Source: Oidiodendron maius Zn (taxonomy: Eukaryota; Ascomycota; Leotiomycetes; Myxotrichaceae). Taken from it: a stretch of DNA of 64,000 nt. The notes under the pieces are model-generated. The model was given only the letters and a program-made list of their open reading frames with translations, did not search any database and was not told the origin of the DNA. The translations under genes were made by a program, and so were the position numbers. Position 1 is the first letter of the stretch, and each line of letters begins with the position of its first letter. Where the stretch lies: positions 1,520,067 to 1,584,066 of the forward strand of contig KN832874.1 in the NCBI GenBank assembly GCA_000827325.1, written 5' to 3'. Shown piece after piece: positions 1 through 10,565 of this stretch.

Positions 1-2
1 TC

Positions 3-524
3 TATATGTCAGGCAACCTGGTGCACGAGACCAGTGGTGCATATGCGGGATATGGCTTTGGTCTTTGCACCGATTTCACCAATCCCAGTGCTTGCAAGGC
101 CGAGATTGGCCAGATGAAAGACGAATATGTTACGTCCATCTTATACACTGGACAAGCGTTGAAGGTCTTAACTAATAGGATAAGTTCTGCATACTACTAT
201 TGGAGTTTGGGATTTGGTTTCTACTACGACTGGTCTCTCGGCTTTGACGCGCGGGATGAGGATGGTTATTGGGAGCGAGTGAGTGATATGATTAAGAAGG
301 GGAAGCAGGACCTCCCGGGATTAGGAATGCCGAGAAGAGTGCTTTTACTCGGCGATAGTGCGGGAGATGAGGCATTCCGCAGCGTGTTAGAGAAAAGTCT
401 CTTTGAATTGTGGCAGGAGGTGCCAGAAATATTAGGGGAAGGCAGTGAGTTCGTTGCAGCGAGGGGAGCGGCGGAACTTGCGAGGCGGTCCATATACACT
501 ATAAGGGAATTTTCGGAACTGTGA
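3..524 (+). CDS. Hsp70-like ATPase domain protein, C-terminal part (5' end outside window)
   Basis: The reading frame is open from the window edge (first full codon at 3) to a TGA at 522-524, so only about 174 C-terminal residues are visible. The sequence RVLLLGDSAGDEAF followed by EFVAARGAAELARR matches the last part of the actin-fold ATPase domain in fungal Hsp70-like proteins, where a GES..DE turn precedes a V-A-A-R/K-G-A-A-E helix. These proteins have the nucleotide-binding fold but usually lack the DnaK substrate-binding domain, and this one also ends just after the ATPase fold. A local duplication gives WSLGF twice within about 20 residues. The ATP-binding phosphate loops would lie upstream and cannot be checked. 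Family assignment is from memory of motifs; cellular role unknown. Confidence 0.72.
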   Translation, partial: YMSGNLVHETSGAYAGYGFGLCTDFTNPSACKAEIGQMKDEYVTSILYTGQALKVLTNRISSAYYYWSLGFGFYYDWSLGFDARDEDGYWERVSDMIKKGKQDLPGLGMPRRVLLLGDSAGDEAFRSVLEKSLFELWQEVPEILGEGSEFVAARGAAELARRSIYTIREFSEL

Positions 525-1833
525 ATGACAAACAGAATAATAATGACCTGAGATGAATAATACTATTCGAAAGTGGCCACCTTTTCTGTGCCACGCCGGT
601 GAGATAATGACAAACTAGTTTATCATAATAAGTTTCAATGTCCTTTCTTGAGCTAAATCTATGTTTATAATGTAAAACAGATAAAATTTTGGTGTACTCT
701 ACTATGTCCTCAACCATACACAGCGGCTAGACTTAGGAGACTGGTTATTAAGACATTAAATTATTCATCCGCAAGCTGGAATCTACTTCTCAAGGCCGAA
801 CATTTCATCTACGAGATATGGTCATTCCGGGTTTTTTTTCGCGCAAACGAGACGCCACAGAAATCGCAAGAAACAGTGCCGATTCTAGTCATCTCGCGTA
901 TATGTGTCGTCTGTAGTTCTCGGCACCGGAGAACATGCGACCTCCACAGCCATGGTCAAAGCACTGTGGCCTCTTGAAGCTAAATTTTCTTTCTGCTGGC
1001 TTCATGGAGATAAGCTAGGTGCTACGTTTTATTAAGATTCGATAGGTACATTTTGGTAGGTGTCTTAGTCTCTTACTCGAGGCTATACGGAGACAAGCAC
1101 TGAGGACGAAAATTAGCCGTAGTCAGTAGTATCTGATTAAGGTAAGTGGTATTGCTTTTTGGATTAAGGGCAGTCTAAGAATTTAATTATAGCTAGAAAG
1201 AGACCGCAAGTTCAGTGGGCCAGCCCAGGAGCTGTACAGAGAACGATCTACATGCGTGTGATTTAAGCTAATGCTAACCCGAAATGGGATTCCAAACTCA
1301 AGATATCGATGATAGTCTCGCCATTTAGGCCACCAGGTGTTAGCGATATACCAAAGACCTATGCATATCTGCCGTTACACAAAGGCCGGTGGACTCAACA
1401 AGTAGAGCCAACCTATGCGTTGACGATGTGGTACCCTATGTTGAAGTAGTCGTAAAACTTGATGCGAATAATAAGAAGGGTGGTGATGATAAGATAGGGT
1501 GACTTCCATATCGCTAAATACCTGAAACACCCACGATTTGTTTGATGAGCCCGTGTATCTCCATGATGGCCGCCCAACGTACCGGTTATATACTTTGACG
1601 TCGTACATAGTGTCATCTCCAACAAGCGACGTATTATTCAATCCGTTCGCATTCGCTCACCTTAGTGCCTTTGTTATGGTCATGGGAACTGCAACCTCAA
1701 TAGCTGAATAGAAACTCTGAGGTATTAGGTGGATGGAGTACGTAGTAGTCATAGGTAGAGTCCAATGCTGTTGGAACTAAATACCGTTCGAATGGAATAC
1801 GGCCGAACTGAAGTGGAGTACAGTTAGAGCGGA
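525..1833. other. intergenic, no supported gene
   Basis: AT-rich sequence with only short frames on both strands. A minus-strand frame at 1375-1641 has a donor-like site after TATAACCG but no ATG-to-stop model I could support. A GTTGGAA-centred sequence recurs imperfectly near 1770 and 1838. Nothing else recognised. Confidence 0.5.
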
Positions 1834-2112
1834 GTGCTGTTGGAAGGAGGGCAAGGTATCCTGCCCCCTGAACGAACCTCTAAGTGGTGGTTTCCTTCAA
1901 TAATGTACTATTCAGTCTTGAATGAAATCAACTTTCTCTTGGCATCTGCTGTGCGACGCCACCAGCAGTGGGGGATAAGCCGTTTGAACGCAACGGAGCA
2001 AATTTATGGATTGATGACCGGAGAGTTTAATCCGCTCTATATTAGGAAGGTCAGCAAAATGGTCGGCAACAAACAAGAATAACCCCCTGGTGTGCAGGTT
2101 TACCTTCTCAAC

Positions 2113-2340
2113 ATGAATGTGGACGTGAACCATCTAGCGGATAGCGCCGTCTTCCCTGTCCCGATGGAAATGATATATGTTGCAGTTGCAAGACAGGTGT
2201 CGGATGGGATATACAAGCTTGTGAGCATTAATGTTACTGAGCACTGTGTTGTTATTGTTTGTAATATTCAAGTCTCAGAAGCAGAGTTTGATATAGCATG
2301 GAAAATATGTTTGCCAAGCGGTCGGAATTCAAATACATAG
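2113..2340 (+). CDS. small hypothetical ORF, possibly the last exon of a longer gene
   Basis: An ATG at 2113 opens 75 codons to the TAG at 2338. The same frame is open upstream from 1834 to a TAA at 2080-2082. A 48-nt intron (2050-2097, GTCAGC...GTGCAG) would join the two parts, but its donor is weak. The protein has no recognisable family. Its core, GIYKLVSI followed by VVIVC, aligns with GCFKIVSL followed by FVLVC in the ORF at 7420-7758, and both carry an upstream N-V-D triplet. That likeness is the main reason to list it. It may be a decayed copy. Confidence 0.35.
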   Translation: MNVDVNHLADSAVFPVPMEMIYVAVARQVSDGIYKLVSINVTEHCVVIVCNIQVSEAEFDIAWKICLPSGRNSNT

Positions 2341-2477
2341 ATGAAGAGTTGGACGCAGCATGGCTAAAAAATGGAGAAAGGAGTAGAAATTGGGGGACGG
2401 TACATGCTATACTGTAGTCAATAAGTTTTCAGGTTGAAATTGAAGCTATATTTTGTATTTTATGCCCTGTATCATCC

Positions 2478-2837
2478 TTAAATAATCCTCCTGCATTCGC
2501 AGCCCCCCTGGCCATTATTTGGATTTGGCTCGCATGCTGGAACTTCAGGCTTGGGCCTATTGAGATTGGGTCCACTGCAGGAATAGCCATCGTCTTTGCA
2601 AGACTGGGTCTGGATTGGAGAGCTACATGTCAAAACATAGCTAGGTGGAGGGGGAAGGCTGAAGGGAGCCGGATTCTCCTACAGGAACCTCTTGTCAGCA
2701 ACGAAATGCAAATACGTTAATAATAACAGCTTCTGACATACCACCTGATCTGCGGGTAGAGCCTTAACTGGTGAGGATAATGCGACCTTAGAAAGTCCAA
2801 GCACACCAAAGAGAGTGGCGCCTTTGAGAAAGAGCAT
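2478..2837 (-). CDS. small cysteine-rich secreted protein, two exons
   Basis: Exon 1 runs 2837-2742 and exon 2 2678-2478. They are joined across a 63-nt intron (2741-2679) with donor GTATGT, branch-like TGCTGAC and acceptor CTGTAG. Neither exon stands out as a long ORF. The product is 98 residues. The N-terminus MLFLKGATLFGVLGLSKVAL is a hydrophobic signal-peptide-like segment. It is followed by a short pro-like stretch, a PPPP run and a mature part with six cysteines (spacings roughly 8, 6, 14, 10, 1). A TATA-like box lies about 134 nt upstream. Size, six cysteines and signal peptide fit an apoplastic effector-like or antimicrobial-type protein, but no family is recognised. Function is inference. 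Confidence 0.6.
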
Positions 2838-2970
2838 AGTTAAGATAAAGCAGGATAGAGGTATTTGGGTACTGAATATCTCGTAGTAATTTTATTTGAG
2901 ATTGGGGAGGAATTCAGTGGAATTGAGTAACGATAAAATGAAGAGGTTGATAGACTACGTGCTGCCTTGC

Positions 2971-2978
2971 CTTATATA
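2971..2978 (-). promoter_or_regulatory. TATA-like box of the small secreted protein gene
   Basis: TATATAAG on the minus strand, about 134 nt upstream of the ATG at 2837. Position is plausible for a fungal core promoter; there is no other support. Confidence 0.35.
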
Positions 2979-4095
2979 CTTGTAGATTCGTTATCTGGCC
3001 ACCTGATCTCATAAATGTCCGAGATGGAGACTTAGCGATATTGCAAGTTTTGAGGGAATTAAAGTAAGAAACGTTACAGTGCTGGCATTTTACATAGTTA
3101 TAACTATTAGCTTTTCATACATTGGAAATACTAGTTGAGTAAGGGTTTTAGTGTGATCCCTCTATCGGATACTGCATAGTTCCATTGCTGAACACATCAG
3201 CTACAAGGTGTATGAGCCCCACATAGTTCAGTACAGGCGCGAAGGACAGGTGAGAAGTACGGGTGCAAATCATTGGCCCGAAGGACAGTCGTGAGGTCAG
3301 AGATTATCAGAATAGAGGGGGACCAGAAGAGGCAGTCTCTCCTTCTATCTAGGAGGGAAGGCACCATCCGATCCGCATAATTGGAAGCCGAACACAAAAG
3401 CAGTATGAGCAACCATTAAATAAGCCATAAGCCCAGTCCGACCAGACCGAGAAGTGAAATGGATATCAGCAAGTCGAACCACCCGGTTGTGAATTTTCCC
3501 TTTTCACTTCCCAACCCAACTAATCAGCTTCGCTTAGTCGTATGTACTTAGCCAATATTAGTTAGCCCCGACAATCACCTTCAAAGAGAACTCTTCTGTC
3601 ACCATGCAGCCTCGTGACCTAGTTGGAATCGCTTCACAGTACAATAATAGCGATGCTACACTCTACTTTTGCCAAAAATGGTAATGATAATCGGGTGGTG
3701 TGTCGATTACCTCAGCAGGGGGTAGTGTGTTTGTGAGTTAACGCGAGCCCTTCAACGCAAATCCACGCACAGCCACGTTGTGGCGTTGACGAATGTGGAA
3801 GGCGGCTCGGGCCTCCATTTTGTGAACCAGATCGACTAGTCCTCCTCTAAGCGCTCTTGATCCCTCAAGCTTGGTCCTGTAAAGGGCAACCCAAATAACA
3901 TCAAGATCGACCTTATTTATTCCTTTGCTATCCTGGTATGTTACGCAGGCTCATCGAGAGCTCCGGCGTCGTGCAATAGTCGCTCTCGCACCGCTTCCTC
4001 CTACCCGCTAATCTTCAAAGCAGCATCCGCATAACGACCTGCGACGGATATCAGTGACGCGACACTTAATGTGCTTATAACATAAATTGCCACAA
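2979..4095. other. intergenic / 5' region of the TPR-kinase gene
   Basis: No supported gene. Minus-strand frames at 3197-3412 and 4075-4266 lack an ATG or overlap the kinase gene. The stretch before 4096 has an in-frame TAA at 4078-4080 and no AG acceptor between it and the ATG. The kinase start is therefore probably 4096, not a downstream exon. Confidence 0.45.
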
Positions 4096-6504
4096 ATGCT
4101 TCCGCGCTTTAGGCAGTCGGATGTGGGAAGAAAGGATTACGATCTGGGGCGCAGACTCCACGGACAAAAGAAAGACGACGAAGCAGAGGAGGCATTCCGG
4201 CAATCGGCGCGAAGACGGGAGAAGGAGCTTGGAGAAGAGAACAAAGACACGCTTGAGAGTAAACAATGGCTAGGAATCACACTTTACTGGCAGGAGAAGT
4301 ATAATGAAGCTGAAAAGGTCTTGCGGCAAGCAGTACAAGGGCGGGAGAAGCAGCTTGGAGAAGACAACATAGACACGCTTGACAGCAAGTACTGGCTAGG
4401 AATCACACTTCACCAGCAGAAGATGTATAATGAAGCTGAAAAGGTCTTGCGGCAAGCAGTACAAGGGCAGGAGAAGCAGCTTGGAGAAGACAACATAGAC
4501 ACGCTTGACAGCAATCACTGGCTAGGAATCACACTTCACCAGCAGGGGAAGTATAATGAAGCTGAAAAGGTGTTGCGGCAAGCAGTACAAGGGCGGGAGA
4601 AGATATTTGGTAAATATAATGAATATACACTCATAAGTATACACTGGCTGGGAATCACACTTCACCAGCAGAAGAAGTATGATGATGCTGAAAAGGTGTT
4701 GCAGCAAGCAGTACAAGGTCAGGAGAAGATATTTGGTGAAGACAATAAATATACACTTATGAGTATATACTGGCTAGGAATCACACTTTACTATCAGAAC
4801 AAGTATGACAATGCTGAAAAGGTGTTGCAGCAAGCAGAACAAGGGCAGGAGAAGATATTTGGAGAAGACAATGAAGACACACTCATGAGTATGCACTGGC
4901 TAGGACGCACACTTTGCCAGCAGAGCAAGTATAATGATGCTGAAAAGATGTTGCGGCAAGCATTACAAGGTCAGGAGAAGGTGTTTGGTAAAGACCACAA
5001 AGTAACCCTTACAAGAAAGGACTGGCTAGCACGCGCACTGAGATGGCAGAAGAAGTATCAAGAAGCAGAAGAATTGTGCCAACAAGTGGTACAAGGACGG
5101 GAGAAGGTGCTCGGAAAGGAGCACGTAGACACGCTTGCAAGCAGACTTCTATTACAAGAAATACAGGTCGCCTTGTCTTCACCTCTCTCGACGAACAACG
5201 CTACACGGACCCGAACTACTCGTCTAAGCAACTTCTTCCCAGAAGGGAAAGGAAGCCGGGCCCCGTATACTGACTCTGAGATCTACGAAATTTCATCGCT
5301 GTTGAAACACTTCAATCCACGATGGAGCAAGGTCCCTAGGACATACATTGTTCTTCGCACTATTGGTTGCTTAAATCTACTCGACGAATTTGTCGACGTC
5401 GGCTTCTCGGATCACTGGTTCCCTGTTACTGTACGGAGTCTTCCGCATTGCTTACGTCCTAGTTTCCGCACTGAATTTGTTAGCGTGCAGGACTTAGTGT
5501 TAACGAAGTCAATGGACCTGGAAAGAGGTGAAAGAGGGCAACACTGCTACTTCAAGCGAGACGAAATTCTTCCACTTGAGAGAAAAGGGGTCCTTGGCTC
5601 CGGAGGATTTGGCGAGGTCGACAAGGTTCTCTGCTTGATCAGCTTTAAAGAGTATGCGCGGAAGCGAGTGCTACGAAGTTCGTTATTTCGGAGCCGAGGA
5701 ACAGAAGACATAAAGCTTTTTATCGCCGAGATCGAGATTCTGAAACGTCTGAAGCATCACCATATTGTCGAGTTTGTTGGAAGCTACACTGACCCTAAAT
5801 ACATCGGCCTAATAATGTCTCCAATTGCCGACATGGACTTAGGTACCTACCTTACGAATGCTAATACATCAAAGCATGGGGAGCTGCGAACCTTCTTTGG
5901 CTGCCTGGCGACGGCACTCGAGTTCCTACATGAGCAGAAGATTCGGCACAAGGACATCAAGCCAGGCAATATCTTGGTACATGGCGGAAATGTTTTATTC
6001 ACCGATTTTGGCTTATCTTTAGATTTTACAGACGCAAACGGGAGCACTACTACGAGCATGGTGAATGGGATGACTCTGAGATATTGTGCTCCTGAAGTGG
6101 TCTTACAAGAACCCCGAAATACGTCATCAGATGTCTGGAGTTTAGGAGTGGTCTTCCTTGAGATGATCGTCGTTCTTAAGGGCAATACGATTGAATACAT
6201 TGATGAGTTCCTCGAGGGGCATGGATCGCGGCAGATCTACGTTCGTACAAACCATGCAGCCTTGACTGAGTTACTTGATGAACTCTATAGCACAGGCAGA
6301 GTGTCTGACAATAGGCCACTCTCGTGGATTCAATCAATGCTCCAAGCGGAGCGAAACCTACGTCCAACTGCGGCATCGCTGGTAGCATCTATCACGGCCA
6401 CTGATACCGAGAGGGGAGGAAGGGGAGCATTCTGTGGGATATGTTGTGCTTACCTTGATGAGAGTTCTTCCGAATCTCTCGAGGAAGTCGGAGGAAATCT
6501 TTGA
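4096..6504 (+). CDS. TPR-repeat protein kinase (8 TPR units + Ser/Thr kinase)
   Basis: Single-exon gene of 802 codons. The first in-frame ATG is at 4096. Residues about 18-57 form a first diverged TPR unit. Seven 42-residue units follow (58-351), each beginning W-L-G/A and carrying Y-x-x-A-E-K/E. They are kinesin-light-chain-like TPRs typical of fungal NLR-type proteins. After a linker of about 150 residues comes a protein kinase: glycine loop GSGGFGEV at 501-508, VAIK-type lysine K523, catalytic loop HKDIKPGN at 618-625 (Lys replaces the Arg of HRD; catalytic Asp D620), DFG at 637-639 and APE-type CAPE at 664-667. All core catalytic residues are present, so activity is plausible. The C-terminal tail (CGICCAYLDE) is cysteine-bearing. 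There is no NACHT or NB-ARC domain. By analogy the TPRs could sense or scaffold and the kinase signal; the substrate is unknown. Confidence 0.85.
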   Translation: MLPRFRQSDVGRKDYDLGRRLHGQKKDDEAEEAFRQSARRREKELGEENKDTLESKQWLGITLYWQEKYNEAEKVLRQAVQGREKQLGEDNIDTLDSKYWLGITLHQQKMYNEAEKVLRQAVQGQEKQLGEDNIDTLDSNHWLGITLHQQGKYNEAEKVLRQAVQGREKIFGKYNEYTLISIHWLGITLHQQKKYDDAEKVLQQAVQGQEKIFGEDNKYTLMSIYWLGITLYYQNKYDNAEKVLQQAEQGQEKIFGEDNEDTLMSMHWLGRTLCQQSKYNDAEKMLRQALQGQEKVFGKDHKVTLTRKDWLARALRWQKKYQEAEELCQQVVQGREKVLGKEHVDTLASRLLLQEIQVALSSPLSTNNATRTRTTRLSNFFPEGKGSRAPYTDSEIYEISSLLKHFNPRWSKVPRTYIVLRTIGCLNLLDEFVDVGFSDHWFPVTVRSLPHCLRPSFRTEFVSVQDLVLTKSMDLERGERGQHCYFKRDEILPLERKGVLGSGGFGEVDKVLCLISFKEYARKRVLRSSLFRSRGTEDIKLFIAEIEILKRLKHHHIVEFVGSYTDPKYIGLIMSPIADMDLGTYLTNANTSKHGELRTFFGCLATALEFLHEQKIRHKDIKPGNILVHGGNVLFTDFGLSLDFTDANGSTTTSMVNGMTLRYCAPEVVLQEPRNTSSDVWSLGVVFLEMIVVLKGNTIEYIDEFLEGHGSRQIYVRTNHAALTELLDELYSTGRVSDNRPLSWIQSMLQAERNLRPTAASLVASITATDTERGGRGAFCGICCAYLDESSSESLEEVGGNL
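4267..5148 (+). repeat. seven tandem 126-bp TPR-coding repeats
   Basis: Seven in-frame 126-bp units encode WLGITL...-type TPR blocks. The central units are very similar at the DNA level: long stretches around aatgaagctgaaaaggt and caagcagtacaaggg recur with few changes. The last units are more diverged. The exact multiple of 126 bp is visible from the spacing of the TGG codons (4267, ..., 5023). Confidence 0.9.
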
Positions 6505-7419
6505 TTCGACTCCGTGCCAAATTGGCTCTATGCAGAATATACCGCCTATGACCAGCACCACATATACGCTCTGTCCTCAGCGTCCTCACCTCAACCAAGT
6601 CGATCAACAAATAATGTCTTGGAAACCGAATATCTAATATTAACCGCTTGCTGAGTATTGTCTTCTCTCGAGCCTTCACAACCCACACAATCTCCAAGAA
6701 GACACAAACTGTGAGTGCCGCACAGTTACTCTCCCTGTCAAGTGGTTTGTCTTCTATCCGCTGTCTTCAAAGCAAAAGCTAATTCTTTTTGCCTTGGAGT
6801 AAATCGATTTCATTAGCTGAACTTGCTGGGTCCTCTCATCCAAGTTATTCTCCAATGGCTGAAGGAGACCGTGTCAGCAATTTCGATCTTGCCTAGAGAC
6901 ATCTGGTACCTTGATGCCTTCATGTTCGCAAAGGTGGCAGTCCTCTTGTTTCCACTATTAATCCATTGCCAGAGGGCAGGAATGCAACTGGGTGTTGCAT
7001 TTCTTAGCCTCAGACATGATCATGGAAGAAGAGTCTTCAAACACCATCTGAAAGTTGTCTCGAATACCATTACGAGTGCCAGAAGTACAGTCATTGCCAT
7101 AAACGCTCTCGGCCTGTTGAATTTCGACCTTCCATACGACTATCCATTGCAAGTACCTTATTTGACAAGTCTGTCGGAGTCTCTGAGACACTGCTAGAGT
7201 ACATTGAGATCCTACATCTGCTAGAGTCCGATTGTGCTCTGGAAGTGTTGAATTTATGCCTTATGAAGGAATTTCGGGTATCATATTAGAGTGCATTTGC
7301 GATTGGGAGTTATGGCGGCATAGCATGTATCTTTATTATCATATGATTTCTTGAAGAGAGTTGGTTCTTAAAGGACAAAAACGAAACTCTGGTGTAAAGG
7401 CCTAACCCTTACCCAATAT
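6505..7419. other. intergenic, no supported gene
   Basis: Frames at 6823-7197 (plus; first codon TTG) and 6958-7191 (minus) overlap each other and show no family likeness. Possible 3' UTR of the kinase gene, then unrecognised sequence. Confidence 0.45.
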
Positions 7420-7758
7420 TCAACCCTCTGCCTCGCCAATCTCTTCGCCATACATATTTATAGCAAGCCTAAATCCCTTCTCATTCAGCTCCTTGCTAGA
7501 TAATGGCGTGGAGCAAACCAGTACAAACGAATTCTTGCTAGCGCTTAGGCTCACAATCTTGAAGCAGCCGTTCTTGACGTAGCTCGCTGCCTTTACCAGC
7601 TCCTCTTCCACAGTGCCAGCACCTACTTCGCGTATTGTCCGGAAGTCAGACGCAGCGTGCATGTTGTGGTATATAATATCGACGTTTGGGGTAGGAGAGT
7701 GCTTCGGTGGGTTTGGATATTGCGCTGTGGACTCCCATATCGAGGCTGATGAAGACAT
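7420..7758 (-). CDS. small hypothetical protein, 112 residues
   Basis: Uninterrupted frame from ATG at 7758 to TGA at 7420. The N-terminal 25 residues are Ser/Pro-rich. The rest looks like a small alpha/beta fold with a helix (EEELVKAASYV), two strands (CFKIVSL, SFVLVC) and a helix starting SSKELNEKG, ending in acidic residues. No signal peptide or membrane segment. Not recognised as a known family. The strand pair resembles the ORF at 2113-2340 about 5 kb away. It is isolated between gene-poor stretches. Confidence 0.5.
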   Translation of the reverse strand: MSSSASIWESTAQYPNPPKHSPTPNVDIIYHNMHAASDFRTIREVGAGTVEEELVKAASYVKNGCFKIVSLSASKNSFVLVCSTPLSSKELNEKGFRLAINMYGEEIGEAEG

Positions 7759-8747
7759 TATTCCGGTGCAGTTTGCCGTATGTAGTCTAAGAGCGTGTTA
7801 GATACTTCGACTTTCGTGACCGTAAATAACTGTTGCAGAAATCAGGCAGCAATATAACATGAGAGATTCGATACAATAGGGGTCGTATTAGGTGCACTAA
7901 ATCGACTGAATAGCTAAATGCTCAGAGGTGTGTACTCCCTAATGTATAGACCTAAAGCCCTTCCTGAAGCCTTAACCTTGCGTCCTGCGGTGTAACATCA
8001 ACGCCCTAGGTTAGTGAGGCATTTGCCTTCGCTTAGGCATCAACGCCCTGAATATATGAGCTATATAATACTAATTATCAGGTGTCTTTTCAGGGTAATC
8101 TCGTGATATACTATATACCTGAACATTTAGGTATATATTAGTAATAATAACAGATGTTATGCGTTCCGCAGTTCGGATATTACAGCTAAAATTGCAAATC
8201 TTTAAATATTGGTCAATTTGAGATGAAAGACATGATATTCCGTCCATCGATTCAAATCCATGCTAGGACTTGAATATCTGCTCTTTAAGCCTCCGCATCT
8301 GGGCCGTGTAATCCATGGCGAGAGGTCGATTGCGTGTCTGTAACCCCTCTTGCAGTAATACCGCCATTGTCTTGTGCTATGAACCCGAACGTAACCTGAG
8401 AGGGGGGGTTTTGAATGATTTTGTGGTAAAATGGCACTGAAATGGCACTGCGCAGCCCGCATACATTCGCAGCCCGCTTGCCAAATACGTTATTGCAATA
8501 TTATTGGTAGGTAATTTTGTAAGACGAAAGGTCATTGCGATTTAGCTGGGCCCTTAAGGAATGACTTTAGCGCACGGACCAGCTGAAGAAGTTACGGATT
8601 AACCTTTATCCGCAGATAGTAACAAGCGCTAGCACTTGATCAGGCGGTAAGGCAGAAACGAAGGCGCAGCGGCTGAACAACCTCTTTCTCATTCATCATT
8701 TTAGATTGCAATGCTATCACGACTAGATGTAAGACGATAACCTAGGT
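7759..8747. other. intergenic, AT-rich
   Basis: No supported gene. The sequence at 8537-8553 (gcgatttagctgggccc) resembles the terminal sequence of the inverted-repeat elements at 35951-36610 and could be a stray end of the same family. Short duplications (aatggcactg, gcagcccgc) lie at 8430-8480. Confidence 0.4.
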
Positions 8748-10545
8748 ATGGCTCAGACAGTAACGGAACAATCCCGGGCCCTTTTCCGTGACAAGTTCCA
8801 CGTGTACCACTCTCTCCGTCGGCTCCTTAGTGGTATACATGTCAGTCTTGTGTCAGGTACTCTCCTTTACGACAACTGGACCCTTGGGGCCGATTTCTCT
8901 GGGCTCAAGCGTTTAGACGCAATTGTCTTTGCACTTACGGTTCTCGGCAGGACCAGCTGGCACCACCTCTTCAAAAACCCGGAGAAGTTCCTAGGACTTC
9001 GTCGCCCCACCAATGCATATCGGTGGGCCGTTTTGATTGTCTCCTTGGTCACTATGATACCGAATCTAGCATTCCATTTTCCAGTTATACTTGCATCTGC
9101 GAGGACTCATAGGCCCATCAATATTACCGTGGTGCAGTCTACCATCCAGCTAGTCCTCTTTGTAGCGATTTGCGGCTTGCATTGTTACCTCATACAACGC
9201 TTCTTGCTCACCGGAAATGATGAGCATTACGAGCCACTTTCGGCGAGGTATTCTGCACAAAGGTCCTTAAGAGAACGACCGGCATGGTCCTCTGCAGCTT
9301 CGGTGATGTCGCTTCATTCCTACAGGGATGAGGTTGAGGATGAGAACCTTGAGCCAGAGGAAGGGCAATCGTCGTCGGATCACCCCCACGACGAGCAGTT
9401 ATCATTTGGCGGCCTTCTTTCCGTTGCGTACGCTAGGCAGTTCGAACAGCAGTCTGAAGGGTGCAATAATAATGGCCGCCGTGACCTAGGAAACAATGCC
9501 CTAATTGGCCAGTTGGACGCAGCGTCACCAGCGCAGGGATCCATGACGTTCGATACGCCCCAGGCCATAGCTTCTGAGAGGGTCGAAACTCACGACGCTG
9601 GTCGACAAAAGTGTCCAACCTTAGCTCGATTTGATTTTATGCGCCACAACCAGATGGGCACTCATTCCATAGTAACAGACCCTATCATCCCGTGGCTTTT
9701 TGGTATGTACAGCATCGCCGTTGCTAGTATGGTTACACTATTTGCCTTGGAGAATCGAAAAGGGAGGTTTCCATTAGCGTAAGCGTCTCTAAAGCCGGCC
9801 CTTTGTTCTTTGTTATTTGCTAAATAAATCTAATAGGAAAGCAAACTATACATTTCTTGCACCAATTGGCTGCCTCCTACTTTGTGCCTATGCCGAGAGG
9901 CACCGGCTGCGAAGGAGATTATTCTTGAGGAGCAATATTTCTCTCCCGTCACCATGGGTTCAGCTAAAGTCTCAATCGGGGAATGCGCAACCTGTGTTCA
10001 TCAATACAGAAATGCGAACAGAGACCTGCGTCGACCCTCGTCTCCGTGCCTTCCACAATGTGATACGGCAAACCCAAGTCGAATCACCTAGAGTGCGTTC
10101 AAATTATATGAAGGCCTACAACGCTAACCCGACGACATGCAGTGAATACTGGGGCCACAATGGTAGATCATGGTCCACAGATATCCGGCTTAGACCTTTT
10201 CTTCACCGTCTCTTATTCCTTGGACTCTCACTCGTCCTATTTGCCATGGGTAGCTTTTGTGCCTTTTCCTACCCTGTGGTGCAACTTGAAGATCGTTACC
10301 AGAATTTGCCGGATGTTACGCTAGACGATCAACATAGGCTTGACAGGATTATGCGTTTGGACCTGTACATATGCGCGGCCCTGTGGCCGCTTGCTATACT
10401 GGTCCTGCTGTTCGTTTTCGTCGCTGCTGCAAGTATTTTGGTTTTGCTGGGAAGGCACATAACAGAGCATAAAGCCGCGGCTACTGGTCAAGAGACACAG
10501 GCCACTGAGTCTACAGACACGGCAGTAGACACCTTAACTCGGTGA
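8748..10545 (+). CDS. multi-pass membrane protein, two exons, family unknown
   Basis: Exons 8748-9778 and 9837-10545, intron 9779-9836 (donor GTAAGC, acceptor AATAG, 58 nt). The exon 1 frame ends in a TAA formed by the donor itself, and the downstream frame has no ATG near its start; joining them keeps frame and gives 579 residues. Hydrophobic segments lie near residues 25-45, 90-115, 124-150, 310-335, 350-365, 470-495 and 525-550. An acidic Ser-rich cytoplasmic-type loop (about 180-300) lies between segments 4 and 5. No motif recognised. The gene ends 20 bp from the 3' end of the convergent HET gene at 10566-12904, so the transcripts probably overlap. Function unknown. Confidence 0.65.
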
Positions 10546-10565
10546 CTATAGCATCTGTATACATG

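Noticed and set aside
4087-4095. Extension of the TPR-kinase to a TTG at 4087
   Set aside because: TTG is not expected as a start in a fungal nuclear gene; the ATG at 4096 is in frame nine bases later.
9817-10545. Separate 242-residue gene after the membrane protein
   Set aside because: It has no ATG at its start, and a good 58-nt intron joins it in frame to the preceding ORF.
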